Below, piece by piece: positions 9,485 to 18,620 of a stretch of 43,234 nt of DNA. The translations under genes were made by a program, and so were the position numbers. The DNA is taken from the NCBI GenBank assembly GCA_017883065.1, contig JADGOG010000007.1, positions 1-43,234 of the forward strand. The letters run 5' to 3'. The stretch's first letter is position 1. Each line of letters opens with the position of its first letter. The DNA is from Acidimicrobiales bacterium (GTDB taxonomy: Bacteria > Actinomycetota > Acidimicrobiia > Acidimicrobiales > RAAP-2). A model generated the notes under the pieces. The model was not told the DNA's origin and did not search any database. It was given only the letters and a program-made list of their open reading frames with translations.

Positions 9485-9925
9485 TCAACCGGGGAGGTCC
9501 ATCAGCTCGATCCTCACTCCGTCGGGGTCGGTGCAGTAGACGAAGTCGAGCCGGGTGCTCCCCAGATCGAAGGTGGTCCTGGTGCCGCGGACGACGGTCC
9601 CTCCCAGCGACTCGATCAGCGAGGCGGTGGCCTCGACGTCGTCCACCCGGACCGAGAGATGGGTGAGGCCGAGCCGGTTCATCGGGCGCCGGTCCCGGTC
9701 ACCGGTGTACCCCGGGGAGATGAACGACAAGAGCTCGATGGTCACGCCGTCCCGGGTGAGCATCCGCGATTCGAGAGCCACGCCCTCGACCTCCATGAGG
9801 GCGGCGAACTCCTCCCCGACCTGGTGGGAGGCGACCTGCTCGAATCCGAGCCCCTCGCCGTAGAAGCGGAGGGAGCGCTCGAGGTCCGAGACGCAGATCC
9901 CCACGTGCGAGAACGACAGTGCCAT
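9485..9925 (-). CDS. VOC family protein (glyoxalase/bleomycin-resistance fold)
   Basis: MALSFSHVGICVSDLERSLRFYGEGLGFEQV...GLTHLSVRVDDVEATASLIESLGG...YCTDPDGVRIELMDLPG. Confidence 0.92.
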   Translation of the reverse strand: MALSFSHVGICVSDLERSLRFYGEGLGFEQVASHQVGEEFAALMEVEGVALESRMLTRDGVTIELLSFISPGYTGDRDRRPMNRLGLTHLSVRVDDVEATASLIESLGGTVVRGTRTTFDLGSTRLDFVYCTDPDGVRIELMDLPG

Positions 9926-10034
9926 CACAACCCCTCCCGGATGCGGCGTGGGACCTGGGCATCCCCGATGACCGACATGGTGGCACACCGGCGGCGATCA
10001 CGACCAGCGATCGCCGGCACCGGATCCGGGTGCC

Positions 10035-10062
10035 GTGGGCGGTGGGCGGTGGGCGGTGGGCG
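10035..10062. repeat. 4 x 7-bp perfect tandem repeat (GTGGGCG)
   Basis: gtgggcggtgggcggtgggcggtgggcg read directly. Confidence 0.95.
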
Positions 10063-10063
10063 C

Positions 10064-11149
10064 CTAGGTCACCACGGCCAGGTCCGCACCGCCGCCTCCG
10101 TCCTGGTCGGGCAGGTGGGCGCTCACGAAGGTGCCGACCGAGTCGTAGGTGCGGCGGCTGCCCTCCGCCCAAGGCATGAGGATGGGGAAGACGTGGAACA
10201 TCCCCGGCTCCTCGTGGGCCGCCGTCTCCACGCCGGCCGCCTCGAGTTTCTCGACGAAGGCCCTGATCGCGTCGCGGAACATCTCGTCGCCGCCGAACGA
10301 GACGAAGGTGGGAGGCCACCCGGTGACGTCCGTTTCGAGGGCGGACACCGCCCCTGACGCCGGGTCCCGCCCGTGCAGGTAGGCGGCCGTCGGGATGTTC
10401 CAGGGCAGGATGTCCCGGGTGGCGTTGTCGGAGACGGAGGGCTCGTCGAGCAGGAGGTCCAACTCGGGCGAGAACAGGATGACCCCGGCGACGGTCCGGT
10501 GGTGGATGCGGCGCATGGCGTAGAGCAACGAGGTGGCCAGACCACCGCCGCTCGAGTCGCCGGCAATGAACAGCTGGGCCGGGTCGACGCCCTGGGACAT
10601 CAGGGCCTCGAGGATCAAGACGGCGTCCTCCAGGGCGGCGGGGAACGGGAATTCGGGGGCCAGTCTCACGTCGGCCACGAAGATGGCACACCCGGTGCGC
10701 CGGCACAGCCATGCGACGAACAGCCCGTACATCCGGGGGGAGGTACCCACATAGCCCCCGCCGTGCAGGTAGAGGATGGTGCCTCGGGCCGGCCCGGGCC
10801 TCGGGTGGTACCAGATGCCGGGGACCCCGGCCACCTCGGACTCCTCCAGGGTCACCTCGAGCGACCGGACCAGTGGCGGGAGGATCACCCCGCACAGGTC
10901 GTCGAGCACCAGCTCCACCGAGCGGAACTCGTCGATGGGCAGGGAGGACGAGTAGCCCATGAACGAGCGGACGGTCTCGCGGGTGACGGCCACCGCCAGG
11001 TTGTGGGGCAGGTTCCCGTCCCCATGCCAAGGCTGTCGGAACGGCACCCGGGCCAACGCGGCACCCAGTTGACCGGCCAGACCGGCCAGGTCGGTGACGG
11101 CGATCGGCCACGAGGACCGGGCCACGCCGGGGCGGCGGCCCATCACCAT
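10064..11149 (-). CDS. Alpha/beta hydrolase (HSL/esterase family)
   Basis: GTILYLHGGGYVGTSP, LFIAGDSSGGGLATSLL nucleophile elbow, FGGDEMFRD, MFHVFPIL. Confidence 0.92.
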   Translation of the reverse strand: MVMGRRPGVARSSWPIAVTDLAGLAGQLGAALARVPFRQPWHGDGNLPHNLAVAVTRETVRSFMGYSSSLPIDEFRSVELVLDDLCGVILPPLVRSLEVTLEESEVAGVPGIWYHPRPGPARGTILYLHGGGYVGTSPRMYGLFVAWLCRRTGCAIFVADVRLAPEFPFPAALEDAVLILEALMSQGVDPAQLFIAGDSSGGGLATSLLYAMRRIHHRTVAGVILFSPELDLLLDEPSVSDNATRDILPWNIPTAAYLHGRDPASGAVSALETDVTGWPPTFVSFGGDEMFRDAIRAFVEKLEAAGVETAAHEEPGMFHVFPILMPWAEGSRRTYDSVGTFVSAHLPDQDGGGGADLAVVT

Positions 11150-11176
11150 CGCCGGATCACCCGGCGAGCGTATCGG

Positions 11177-12304
11177 TCAGACCGGCTCCGCGGCCAATGT
11201 GGCACCCAGGCTCAACAGGTGGTCGGTGGCTCCGCCCAGGGTCAGCTCGAAGTGCTTGGTCATCAGGAAGTACCGGTGGAGCGGATAGTCACGGTCGACA
11301 CCTACGCCGCCGTGGAGGTGGACCGCGGCGTGCACGACGCGCTGGCCACCGTCTGCCGCCCAGAACTTGGCGATGTCCACTTCCTTGTCGGCGGGCAGAC
11401 CCTCGCCGATGCGCCAGGCCGCCTGCCAGGCGGTGAGCCGGATGGCCTCGGTGTCCACGTAGGCGTCGGCTGCCCGCTGCCCGACCGCCTGGAAGGTGGC
11501 GATCGGCTTGCCGAACTGCTCGCGGGTCTTCGTGTACTCGGCCACCAGGGCCATGGCCGCGGCGGCGGCGCCGGCCTGGGCCAGGGCGATCGCCGCAGTC
11601 GACCGCTCCACCAGCCACTCGATGACGGCCGTCCCCTCCTCCACCGCCCCGAGCAGTGCGTCGGGACCGACCGCGGCCGCACTCAGGGTCAGCACCGCCT
11701 CGGGCTGGCCGGTGTTGGTCGGCTGGCGCTCACGGCTGACGCCCGGGGCTGACGTCTCGACGATGAACACGGCCACCGAGTCGGGCTCGACCCGTGCGGT
11801 GACGAGTACGGCGTCGGCGATCATCCCCGAGGGGACGCAGGCCTTGGCGCCTGACAGGACCCATCCGTCCCCGGAGCGCTCGGCCACCACCGAGGGTGCG
11901 CTCGGCGTGCCTCCCAGCTCGACCAGGGCGGTGGTCAGAACGGTGTCGCCGGCGACCACGCCCGGCAGCCACCGTTGGATCTGCGCCTCGCTCCCGAACT
12001 GCGCCACCGCCGGCGCAGCCGCCGCCAGCGTCTCGATGACCGGGACGTAGGCGGCACTCCGCCCGGCCGCCTCGACGATCAGGCCGGTCTCCACGAAGCC
12101 CAGGCCGGCGCCGCCGACCTCGTCGGGCAGGGCGATGCCGAGCAGACCGGCACCGGCCAGTTCCGACCAGAGCTTGCGGTCGAACCGGTCGCCCTCGGGC
12201 TCGGCCTCGAACTCCCTCAGGCGTTCGTGGGTGGAGAGATCGGTGAAGATCCGGGTGGCGAGCTCGCCGACGGCTTGCTGTTCTTCGCTGAAGGAAAAGT
12301 CCAT
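11177..12304 (-). CDS. Acyl-CoA dehydrogenase (ChsE1/FadE28-like subunit)
   Basis: MDFSFSEEQQAVGELATRIFTDLS...LAGAGLLGIALPDEVGGAGLGFVETGLIVEAAG...EYTKTREQFGKPIATFQAVGQRAADAYVDTEAIRL. Confidence 0.92.
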   Translation of the reverse strand: MDFSFSEEQQAVGELATRIFTDLSTHERLREFEAEPEGDRFDRKLWSELAGAGLLGIALPDEVGGAGLGFVETGLIVEAAGRSAAYVPVIETLAAAAPAVAQFGSEAQIQRWLPGVVAGDTVLTTALVELGGTPSAPSVVAERSGDGWVLSGAKACVPSGMIADAVLVTARVEPDSVAVFIVETSAPGVSRERQPTNTGQPEAVLTLSAAAVGPDALLGAVEEGTAVIEWLVERSTAAIALAQAGAAAAAMALVAEYTKTREQFGKPIATFQAVGQRAADAYVDTEAIRLTAWQAAWRIGEGLPADKEVDIAKFWAADGGQRVVHAAVHLHGGVGVDRDYPLHRYFLMTKHFELTLGGATDHLLSLGATLAAEPV

Positions 12305-12338
12305 GGGTATATCTCCTCGTTCGTCGTTCGTCGCCGGG

Positions 12339-13514
12339 CTAGCGGAGAGACCGGGGCAGGCCCAGTCCGAAGATGGCGATCAGGTCTCGTTGGATCTCGT
12401 TGGTGCCGCCACCGAACGTCAGGATGACCAGGCTGCGGGCGTGCATCTCGAGCCGTCCGGCCAGCACCGCCTCGGGACTCCCCCGGGTCAGGTAGCCGGC
12501 CTGTCCCACCACTTCGAGCAGGAGCTTGAACGCCTCCATGTAGAACTCGGTGCCGAAGACCTTGATCGACGAGGCGTCGGCCACGTCGAGGTGACCCTGG
12601 GTGGCCGTCCACGCCACCTTCCAGTTGATGAGCTTGAGGAACTCGAGCCTGGCGTAGACACGGGCCAGGTGGACCTGGACCCACTCCTGGTCGATGACCC
12701 GTCGACCGTCGGCCAGCTTGGTGTTCTGCGCCCAGGACCGGACGTCGGTGAGCGCCCGCTCGACGATGCCCGACGAGCACAGGGTGACCCGCTCGTGGTT
12801 GAGCTGGTTGGTGATCAGGCTCCACCCGTTGTTCTCGCCGCCCACCAGGTTGGCAGCAGGCACCCGAACATCCTCGTAGAAGGTGTAATTGATGTTGTGG
12901 TCGCCGAGCAGGTGCATCGGCACCACCTTGATGCCCGGTGTGTCCATGGGCACGATGAACATGGAGATGCCCTTGTGCTTGGAGACGTCGGGGTCGGTGC
13001 GGGTGGCCAACCAGATGTAGTCGGCGTCACCGGCCAGTGACGTGTAGATCTTCTGACCGTTGATCACGTACTCGTCCCCGTCACGCACCGCCCGGGTCTG
13101 GAGTGACGCCAGGTCGGTCCCCGACTCGGGTTCCGTGTAGCCAATGCAGAAGTGGATGTCGCCGGCCAGGATCTTGGGCAGGAAGAAGTCCTTCTGCTCC
13201 GGGGTGCCGAACTGCATGATGGTCGGGCCCACCGTGTTGATGGTCAGCATGGGCACCGGTGCGCCGGCCCGCATCGACTCGTCGAAGAAGATGAACTGCT
13301 CGATGGCCGAGCGGCCCTGGCCGCCGTACTCGGTGGGCCAGCCGATGCCCAACCAACCGTCCTCGGCCATCTGCTTGACCACCCGGCGCATGTTCGGGCC
13401 GATCCCGTGCCCGGCCGCCAACTGCGCCTCGACCTCGGGAGTCAGCAGATCGGCGTAGTACTCGCGCAGGCTGGTGCGAAGCGCCTCGTGCTCCTCGGTG
13501 TAGCCGATCTCCAT
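12339..13514 (-). CDS. Acyl-CoA dehydrogenase (ChsE2/FadE29-like subunit)
   Basis: MEIGYTEEHEALRTSLREYYADLLTPE...DGWLGIGWPTEYGGQGRSAIEQFIFFDE...HFCIGYTEPESGTDLASLQTRAVRDGDEYVINGQKIYTS...LVILTFGGGTNEIQRDLIA. Confidence 0.93.
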   Translation of the reverse strand: MEIGYTEEHEALRTSLREYYADLLTPEVEAQLAAGHGIGPNMRRVVKQMAEDGWLGIGWPTEYGGQGRSAIEQFIFFDESMRAGAPVPMLTINTVGPTIMQFGTPEQKDFFLPKILAGDIHFCIGYTEPESGTDLASLQTRAVRDGDEYVINGQKIYTSLAGDADYIWLATRTDPDVSKHKGISMFIVPMDTPGIKVVPMHLLGDHNINYTFYEDVRVPAANLVGGENNGWSLITNQLNHERVTLCSSGIVERALTDVRSWAQNTKLADGRRVIDQEWVQVHLARVYARLEFLKLINWKVAWTATQGHLDVADASSIKVFGTEFYMEAFKLLLEVVGQAGYLTRGSPEAVLAGRLEMHARSLVILTFGGGTNEIQRDLIAIFGLGLPRSLR

Positions 13515-13675
13515 TGGGTCCCTCCCGGTCGATGTCTGCTCGGTCACACTCCCCGGCGTCCACCCGTGGACTGGTGAGCTGCGAATTCGACGCCTTCGGA
13601 TCAGCGGTTCCGACCCGTGCCGGCCCGATCCCCCCTGGCGTGCGGCGTGACCGGCGACGGTGCCTGTCCACCCAC

Positions 13676-13689
13676 TAGAACACGTTACA
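13676..13689. promoter_or_regulatory. Candidate KstR-type (TetR family) operator
   Basis: TAGAACACGTTACA matches TnnAACnnGTTnnA exactly; in divergent intergenic region 13515-13949. Confidence 0.5.
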
Positions 13690-13949
13690 TTCACTCCCAT
13701 TCGGGCGCCACCGTCCCGATCGGGCAGCGGACGCACCCGACCATGTAGCCTGCCCGACGGTGCCGCTGCGCTCGTGGGCGCGGGAGCGCCGCTAGGGTTA
13801 CCACCCGGTAAGTTCACTCTCGGAACCTGTCGGCCCGGCTCGGACGAGCCCGGCGCAGGCCGACCAGCAGCACCGACACAACGTTTCACCGCCAAAGCGT
13901 CTCATCGACCCAGAGCGGCCCGTGGCCGCCGATCCCCGAGGAGTACCAC

Positions 13950-15158
13950 ATGCCCGAAGCCGTCATCGTCGCCACCGGCCGGACCCCGATCGGACGGGCC
14001 AACAAGGGTTCGCTCGTGGGCTGCCGTCCCGATGATCTCGCCGCCCTGGTGATCCGCGAGGTGCTGGCCAAGGTCCCCCAGCTCGACCCCCATTCCGTGG
14101 AGGACGTCATCATGGGCTCGGGTCAGCCCGGAGGTGAGGCGGGCTACAACGTCGGACGCGTGGCCGCTGTCCTGGCCGGCCTGTCCGACGTCCCCGGCGT
14201 GACGGTCAACCGGTACTGCTCGTCGTCGCTGCAGACGATCCGCATGGCGGCCCACGCCATCCGGGCCGGTGAGGGCGACGTGTTCGTCGCCGCCGGCGTG
14301 GAGACGGTCAGTCGCTACATGTACGGCGCCGCCGACACCGGTCCCCACAATCCTCTGTTCGCCGACGCCGAGGCCCGCACCGCCGAGCGCACCCCGGCCG
14401 CAGGTGCGCCGTGGACACCGCTCGAAGGAGCCTTTCCCGACGTCTACATCGCCATGGGCCAGACCGCCGAGAACGTCGCCGAATTCAAGAACGTGACCCG
14501 TGAGGCGCAAGACGAGTTCGCCGTACAGTCCCAGATGCGGGCCGTCGCCGCTCAGGAATCCGGGTTCTTCGACCGGGAGATCATCCCGGTGACCACGCCC
14601 GACGGTGACGTCATCACCAAGGACGACGGCCCTCGGCCCGGCACCACCCTCGAGGGTCTGGCCGGCCTCAAGCCGGTGTTCCGCGAGGGTGGCACCATCA
14701 CCGCCGGCAACGCCTGCCCCCTCAACGACGGTGCCGCCGCCGTCATCGTGATGAGCGACACCAAGGCACGCGAACTGGGCATCACCCCGCTGGCCCGTAT
14801 CGTGGCCAGTGGCGTCACCGGGCTGAATCCCGAGATCATGGGTCTCGGTCCGGTCGAGGCCATCCGCCAGGTGCTGGGGCGTGCAGGCATGACCATCGAC
14901 GACATCGACCTGGTCGAGATCAACGAGGCATTCGCCGCCCAGGTGGTGCCGTCGGCCAGGGAGCTCGGCATCAGCTACGACAAGCTGAACGTGAAGGGCG
15001 GGGCCATCGCCCTCGGCCACCCCTTCGGCCAGACCGGCGCCCGCATCATGACCACCCTGCTCAACGCCCTCGACGACACGGACAAGACCTTCGGTCTCGA
15101 GTCCATGTGCGTCGGTGGCGGTCAGGGCATGGCCATGATCGTCGAGCGGCTGTCCTAG
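13950..15158 (+). CDS. Acetyl-CoA C-acyltransferase (thiolase)
   Basis: [22 protein letters not shown]...[42 protein letters not shown]...[20 protein letters not shown]...[13 protein letters not shown]. Confidence 0.95.
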   Translation: MPEAVIVATGRTPIGRANKGSLVGCRPDDLAALVIREVLAKVPQLDPHSVEDVIMGSGQPGGEAGYNVGRVAAVLAGLSDVPGVTVNRYCSSSLQTIRMAAHAIRAGEGDVFVAAGVETVSRYMYGAADTGPHNPLFADAEARTAERTPAAGAPWTPLEGAFPDVYIAMGQTAENVAEFKNVTREAQDEFAVQSQMRAVAAQESGFFDREIIPVTTPDGDVITKDDGPRPGTTLEGLAGLKPVFREGGTITAGNACPLNDGAAAVIVMSDTKARELGITPLARIVASGVTGLNPEIMGLGPVEAIRQVLGRAGMTIDDIDLVEINEAFAAQVVPSARELGISYDKLNVKGGAIALGHPFGQTGARIMTTLLNALDDTDKTFGLESMCVGGGQGMAMIVERLS

Positions 15159-15204
15159 CCCCAGTCGGGCCGGCCCCTGGGCCTCTCGGCGGGCCGGGGG
15201 CGAC

Positions 15205-16212
15205 TCAGCGATCGAGCAGGGGGTCCTCGGGTCGGCGCACCGTGCGGCCCGACTGGCGGGCCAGGCGCCAGGCGATCCCCGACATGGCCTCCAGGGCGAT
15301 CCGGTTGCCCAGGTAGGCGGTGACCTCGGCGTGGTCGAACGGCGGCGCCAGTTCGACGATGTCCACGCCGGCCACCGGCAGCTCCATGGCGATCCGGCGC
15401 ACCGCATCGAGCAGCTGGCGTGGGCTGAGCCCCCCGGGCTCGGGCGTGCCGGTGGCCGGTGCCGAACCAGGGTCCACCACGTCGACGTCGACCGAGAGGA
15501 ACACCGCGTCGCACTCATCGGTGGCGATGGCGAAGGCCTCGGTGAGGCAGGTGTCGAGGCCCCGGCTCACCAGTTCGGACATCTCGTAGCTGCGCATGTG
15601 CTGCTCGGCCATCCAGTCGAGGGTCTCCCCCTCCGGCCAGTAGCCCCGCAGGCCGATCTGGAGAAACCGGTCCCCTCGGGCGGCACCGGACTCGATCAGC
15701 CGTCGCATCGGCGTCCCATGCCCCACCAACGAGCCGAACTGGGTGTCGGCGGTGTCGGCATGGGCGTCGAAGTGGATGACCGACACCCGACCCCAGCCCA
15801 CGTGGCGGGCCACTCCGGTGACGTCGGGCAGGGCGATGGTGTGGTCACCTCCGAGGATGATCGGCACCGCCCCCGAGGCGGCGATACGGGTCACCGCCTC
15901 CTCGAGGCGGGCCAGCGAGAGTTCGGTGTCACCCGAGGGCATCTCCACGTCGCCCACGTCCACCACTCCCAGTTCGACCAACGGGTCGACGCCCAGGGCC
16001 AGGCTCGGCCGCATCCCGTCGTGGGGCAGGTAGTCGGTGGTCCGGATGGCCAGCGGGCCGAACCGGGTTCCGGGACGGTGGCTGGTTCCCCCGTCGAAGG
16101 GCGCACCCACGATGACCGCCCGGGCGGCGGCGAAACTGGCCGGGTCGTCGAGATCGGCCGCCGGCACCCCGGCGAAGGTGGCATCGGGTCCGTACATGTT
16201 GCCCAGGCGCAT
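15205..16212 (-). CDS. Agmatinase/arginase family ureohydrolase
   Basis: PFDGGTSHRPGTRFGP, IILGGDHTIALPDV, HFDAHADTAD, FLSVDVDVVDPGSAPATGTPEPGG metal-binding motifs. Confidence 0.93.
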   Translation of the reverse strand: MRLGNMYGPDATFAGVPAADLDDPASFAAARAVIVGAPFDGGTSHRPGTRFGPLAIRTTDYLPHDGMRPSLALGVDPLVELGVVDVGDVEMPSGDTELSLARLEEAVTRIAASGAVPIILGGDHTIALPDVTGVARHVGWGRVSVIHFDAHADTADTQFGSLVGHGTPMRRLIESGAARGDRFLQIGLRGYWPEGETLDWMAEQHMRSYEMSELVSRGLDTCLTEAFAIATDECDAVFLSVDVDVVDPGSAPATGTPEPGGLSPRQLLDAVRRIAMELPVAGVDIVELAPPFDHAEVTAYLGNRIALEAMSGIAWRLARQSGRTVRRPEDPLLDR

Positions 16213-16220
16213 GATCGGGT

Positions 16221-16427
16221 TCAGCTCCCGGTCTCGTCGATGGCGGAGATGGCGTACTCGGGGCAGTTGGCGATGGCCAGGCGGGCCTTGTCCTCCAGAT
16301 CGGCAGGTACGGTCCCGTCGCCCACCACCGAGGCGAGCCCGTAGTCGTCGACCTCGAAGAGCTGGGGTGCCAATCCGTAGCAGCGGGCATGACCCTGGCA
16401 CTTGTCCGGGTCCACCCGGATCCTCAC
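16221..16427 (-). CDS. 3Fe-4S ferredoxin (P450-associated)
   Basis: GTG start; (V)RIRVDPDKCQGHARCYGLAPQLFEVDDYGLASVVGDG...ANCPEYAISAIDE; overlaps P450 stop (GTGA). Confidence 0.9.
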   Translation of the reverse strand: MRIRVDPDKCQGHARCYGLAPQLFEVDDYGLASVVGDGTVPADLEDKARLAIANCPEYAISAIDETGS

Positions 16428-17626
16428 GGGAACACCACCGGCAGTTGACGGGGGCCCCGAACCTGACCACCGGCCCAGGTGACCTCGGCCTCGTCGGCCA
16501 GGTGGAACTCGGGTATGCGACGCAACCACTCCTCGATGGCCATCTGGAGTTCCATCCGGGCCAGGTTGGACCCGGCGCACCGGTGGATCCCCGAGCCGAA
16601 GGCAACGTGGCGGTTGAGCTCCCGGTCGAGGATGATCCGGTCGGCCTGCTCGAACGCCTCCGGATCCCGGTTGGCCGCCGGGAAGTTCATCAGCACCTTG
16701 TCGCCGGCCTTCATCGGGCAGCCGTTGAACTCGGTGTCCTCGGTGACCACACGGGCCATGGTGACCGGCGAGTAGGCCCGCAGCAGTTCCTCCACGGCCA
16801 GCGGCATGGCACCGGGATCGGAGACCAGGCGCCGGCGGTCCTCGGGATGGGCGGCCAGGTGCCACAGGGAGGACCCGATGGCACTCCAGGTGGTGTCGAC
16901 ACCGGCAATGAGGACCAGGGCGGCGATGCCGAGGACCAGGCTCTCCTCGACGGGGGCGCCCTCGAACTCGGAGTGGAGCAGGTCGCTCAACAGGTCGTCA
17001 CCCGGATCGGTCTTCCGCTTCGCCACCTCCTCGATGAAGAAGCCGATCAGCCCCTCGACCCCGCGCACGCGCCGCACCGGGTCGTCGGCGAACTCGAGGA
17101 CGTCCCGGACCCAGCCGGTGAAGGTGTCGGACAGCGAGGCCGGCACGCCCAAGATATGGGCGATCACCCGGACCGGGATCTGCTGGGCGTAGTCGCGGGC
17201 GGCGTCGGCTTCGCCTTTGGCCTCGAAGCCGTCGATGAGGTCGGCGCACAGCGCCCGGGTCATCGCCTCGTACCCCTCCACCCGTCGGTGGGAGAACCAG
17301 GGCAGGAGCAGTCGTCGGGTCCAGGTGTGCAGCGGAGGGTCCGCGGTGATCGGTGGCAGGCCGTAGGCGAGGACCGGCTCGTCGGGCGCATCACCGGCAA
17401 ATGGGATCACCGAGATCTCCGTCGACGAGAAACGCTCGACGTCGTGGGCCAGGTCGACCACGTCTTGGTAGCGGGTGGGCAACCAGGTGCTGCCCCGCCG
17501 CTCGGTGTGGGCGATCGGACAGGTGCTGCGGAGCGCGTCCCAGATCCCGAAGGGGTCGTTGACGTACTCGGGGTCGAGGACGTCGAAATCGGTGTCCCAC
17601 TGGGTGACCGGCGCTGGGGTTGTCAT
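16424..17626 (-). CDS. Cytochrome P450
   Basis: I-helix LIAGVDTTWSAIGSSLWHLA, ExxR EELLRAYSP, heme loop HVAFGSGIHRCAGSNLARMEL. Confidence 0.96.
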   Translation of the reverse strand: MTTPAPVTQWDTDFDVLDPEYVNDPFGIWDALRSTCPIAHTERRGSTWLPTRYQDVVDLAHDVERFSSTEISVIPFAGDAPDEPVLAYGLPPITADPPLHTWTRRLLLPWFSHRRVEGYEAMTRALCADLIDGFEAKGEADAARDYAQQIPVRVIAHILGVPASLSDTFTGWVRDVLEFADDPVRRVRGVEGLIGFFIEEVAKRKTDPGDDLLSDLLHSEFEGAPVEESLVLGIAALVLIAGVDTTWSAIGSSLWHLAAHPEDRRRLVSDPGAMPLAVEELLRAYSPVTMARVVTEDTEFNGCPMKAGDKVLMNFPAANRDPEAFEQADRIILDRELNRHVAFGSGIHRCAGSNLARMELQMAIEEWLRRIPEFHLADEAEVTWAGGQVRGPRQLPVVFP

Positions 17627-17789
17627 GGTGCTCCTCGAACGAGGCAGGGACGATGATGCTGACAGAGGCCACGACGATTGTCGGCCTTCGCCCATCTTGG
17701 CACGCCACGGTCCTGATCGGACCGGCGGTCACTACCCACGGTGACGACCATCCTGGCGGCGATTCGGATCGCACGCCGGCGACCGGGTC

Positions 17790-18620
17790 TCAGACGGTGA
17801 GCCCTCCGTCGACCGAGAGCACGGCACCGGTGGTGTAGGAGGATTCGTCGGAGGCAATGAAGGCCACCGAGGCGGCGATCTCCGACGGGGTCGAGAATCC
17901 CATCGGAGTCATGATCTTGGACAGCTCCTTGAAGTCCGCCCCCTCGGGGAGCTCGAAGGTACCGATCAGCGGGGTGTCCACACCGCCCGGTGCCACCACG
18001 TTGACCCGCACCCCACGGGAGAGATACTCGGCGGCCAATGCCTTGGAGAACATGAGCAGTCCAGCCTTGGAGGCGCAGTAGGCCGCCGAGTAGGACTGAC
18101 CCATCAACGCGGTGTTCGACGCCACGTTGACAATGGATCCTCCGTGCTCCAGCAGGTAGGGCAGGGTGGCCCTGCACACCAGGAACGGGCCGGTGAGGTT
18201 GACGGCCAGGATCTTCTCCCACCGATCGAGGGGCATCTCCACCGTGTTGAAGAAGCCGCCGATGCCTGCCACGTTGCACACCACGGTCGGGGCGCCCAAC
18301 TCCTCCACCAGAGCCGTCACCGCTGCTGCCACCGACGACTCGGAGGTCACGTCGCATACGTAGCCCGCCGCCGTGCCTCCTTCTGCGTTGATCGCCTCCA
18401 CGGTGGCGGCCAGATTGTCCTCGGCCACGTCGAGGGCAGCCACCCGCGCCCCTTCCCGGGCGAGCCGCAGCGCGACCCCCTGGCCGATGCCCGACCCCGC
18501 CCCGGTGACCACGGCCACCTTGCCGTCGAACCGGCGGCCGGTGAACGAGCTGATGGCTGCGTCGGCGGCATCATGCTCGTCGCCCCCTTGGCCCAAGGTG
18601 ACCCGTTGGATAGGACTCAT
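17790..18620 (-). CDS. SDR family NAD(P)-dependent oxidoreductase
   Basis: KVAVVTGAGSGIGQGVALRLAREGARV, VCNVAGIGG, YSAAYCASKAGLLMFSKALAAEY. Confidence 0.94.
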   Translation of the reverse strand: MSPIQRVTLGQGGDEHDAADAAISSFTGRRFDGKVAVVTGAGSGIGQGVALRLAREGARVAALDVAEDNLAATVEAINAEGGTAAGYVCDVTSESSVAAAVTALVEELGAPTVVCNVAGIGGFFNTVEMPLDRWEKILAVNLTGPFLVCRATLPYLLEHGGSIVNVASNTALMGQSYSAAYCASKAGLLMFSKALAAEYLSRGVRVNVVAPGGVDTPLIGTFELPEGADFKELSKIMTPMGFSTPSEIAASVAFIASDESSYTTGAVLSVDGGLTV

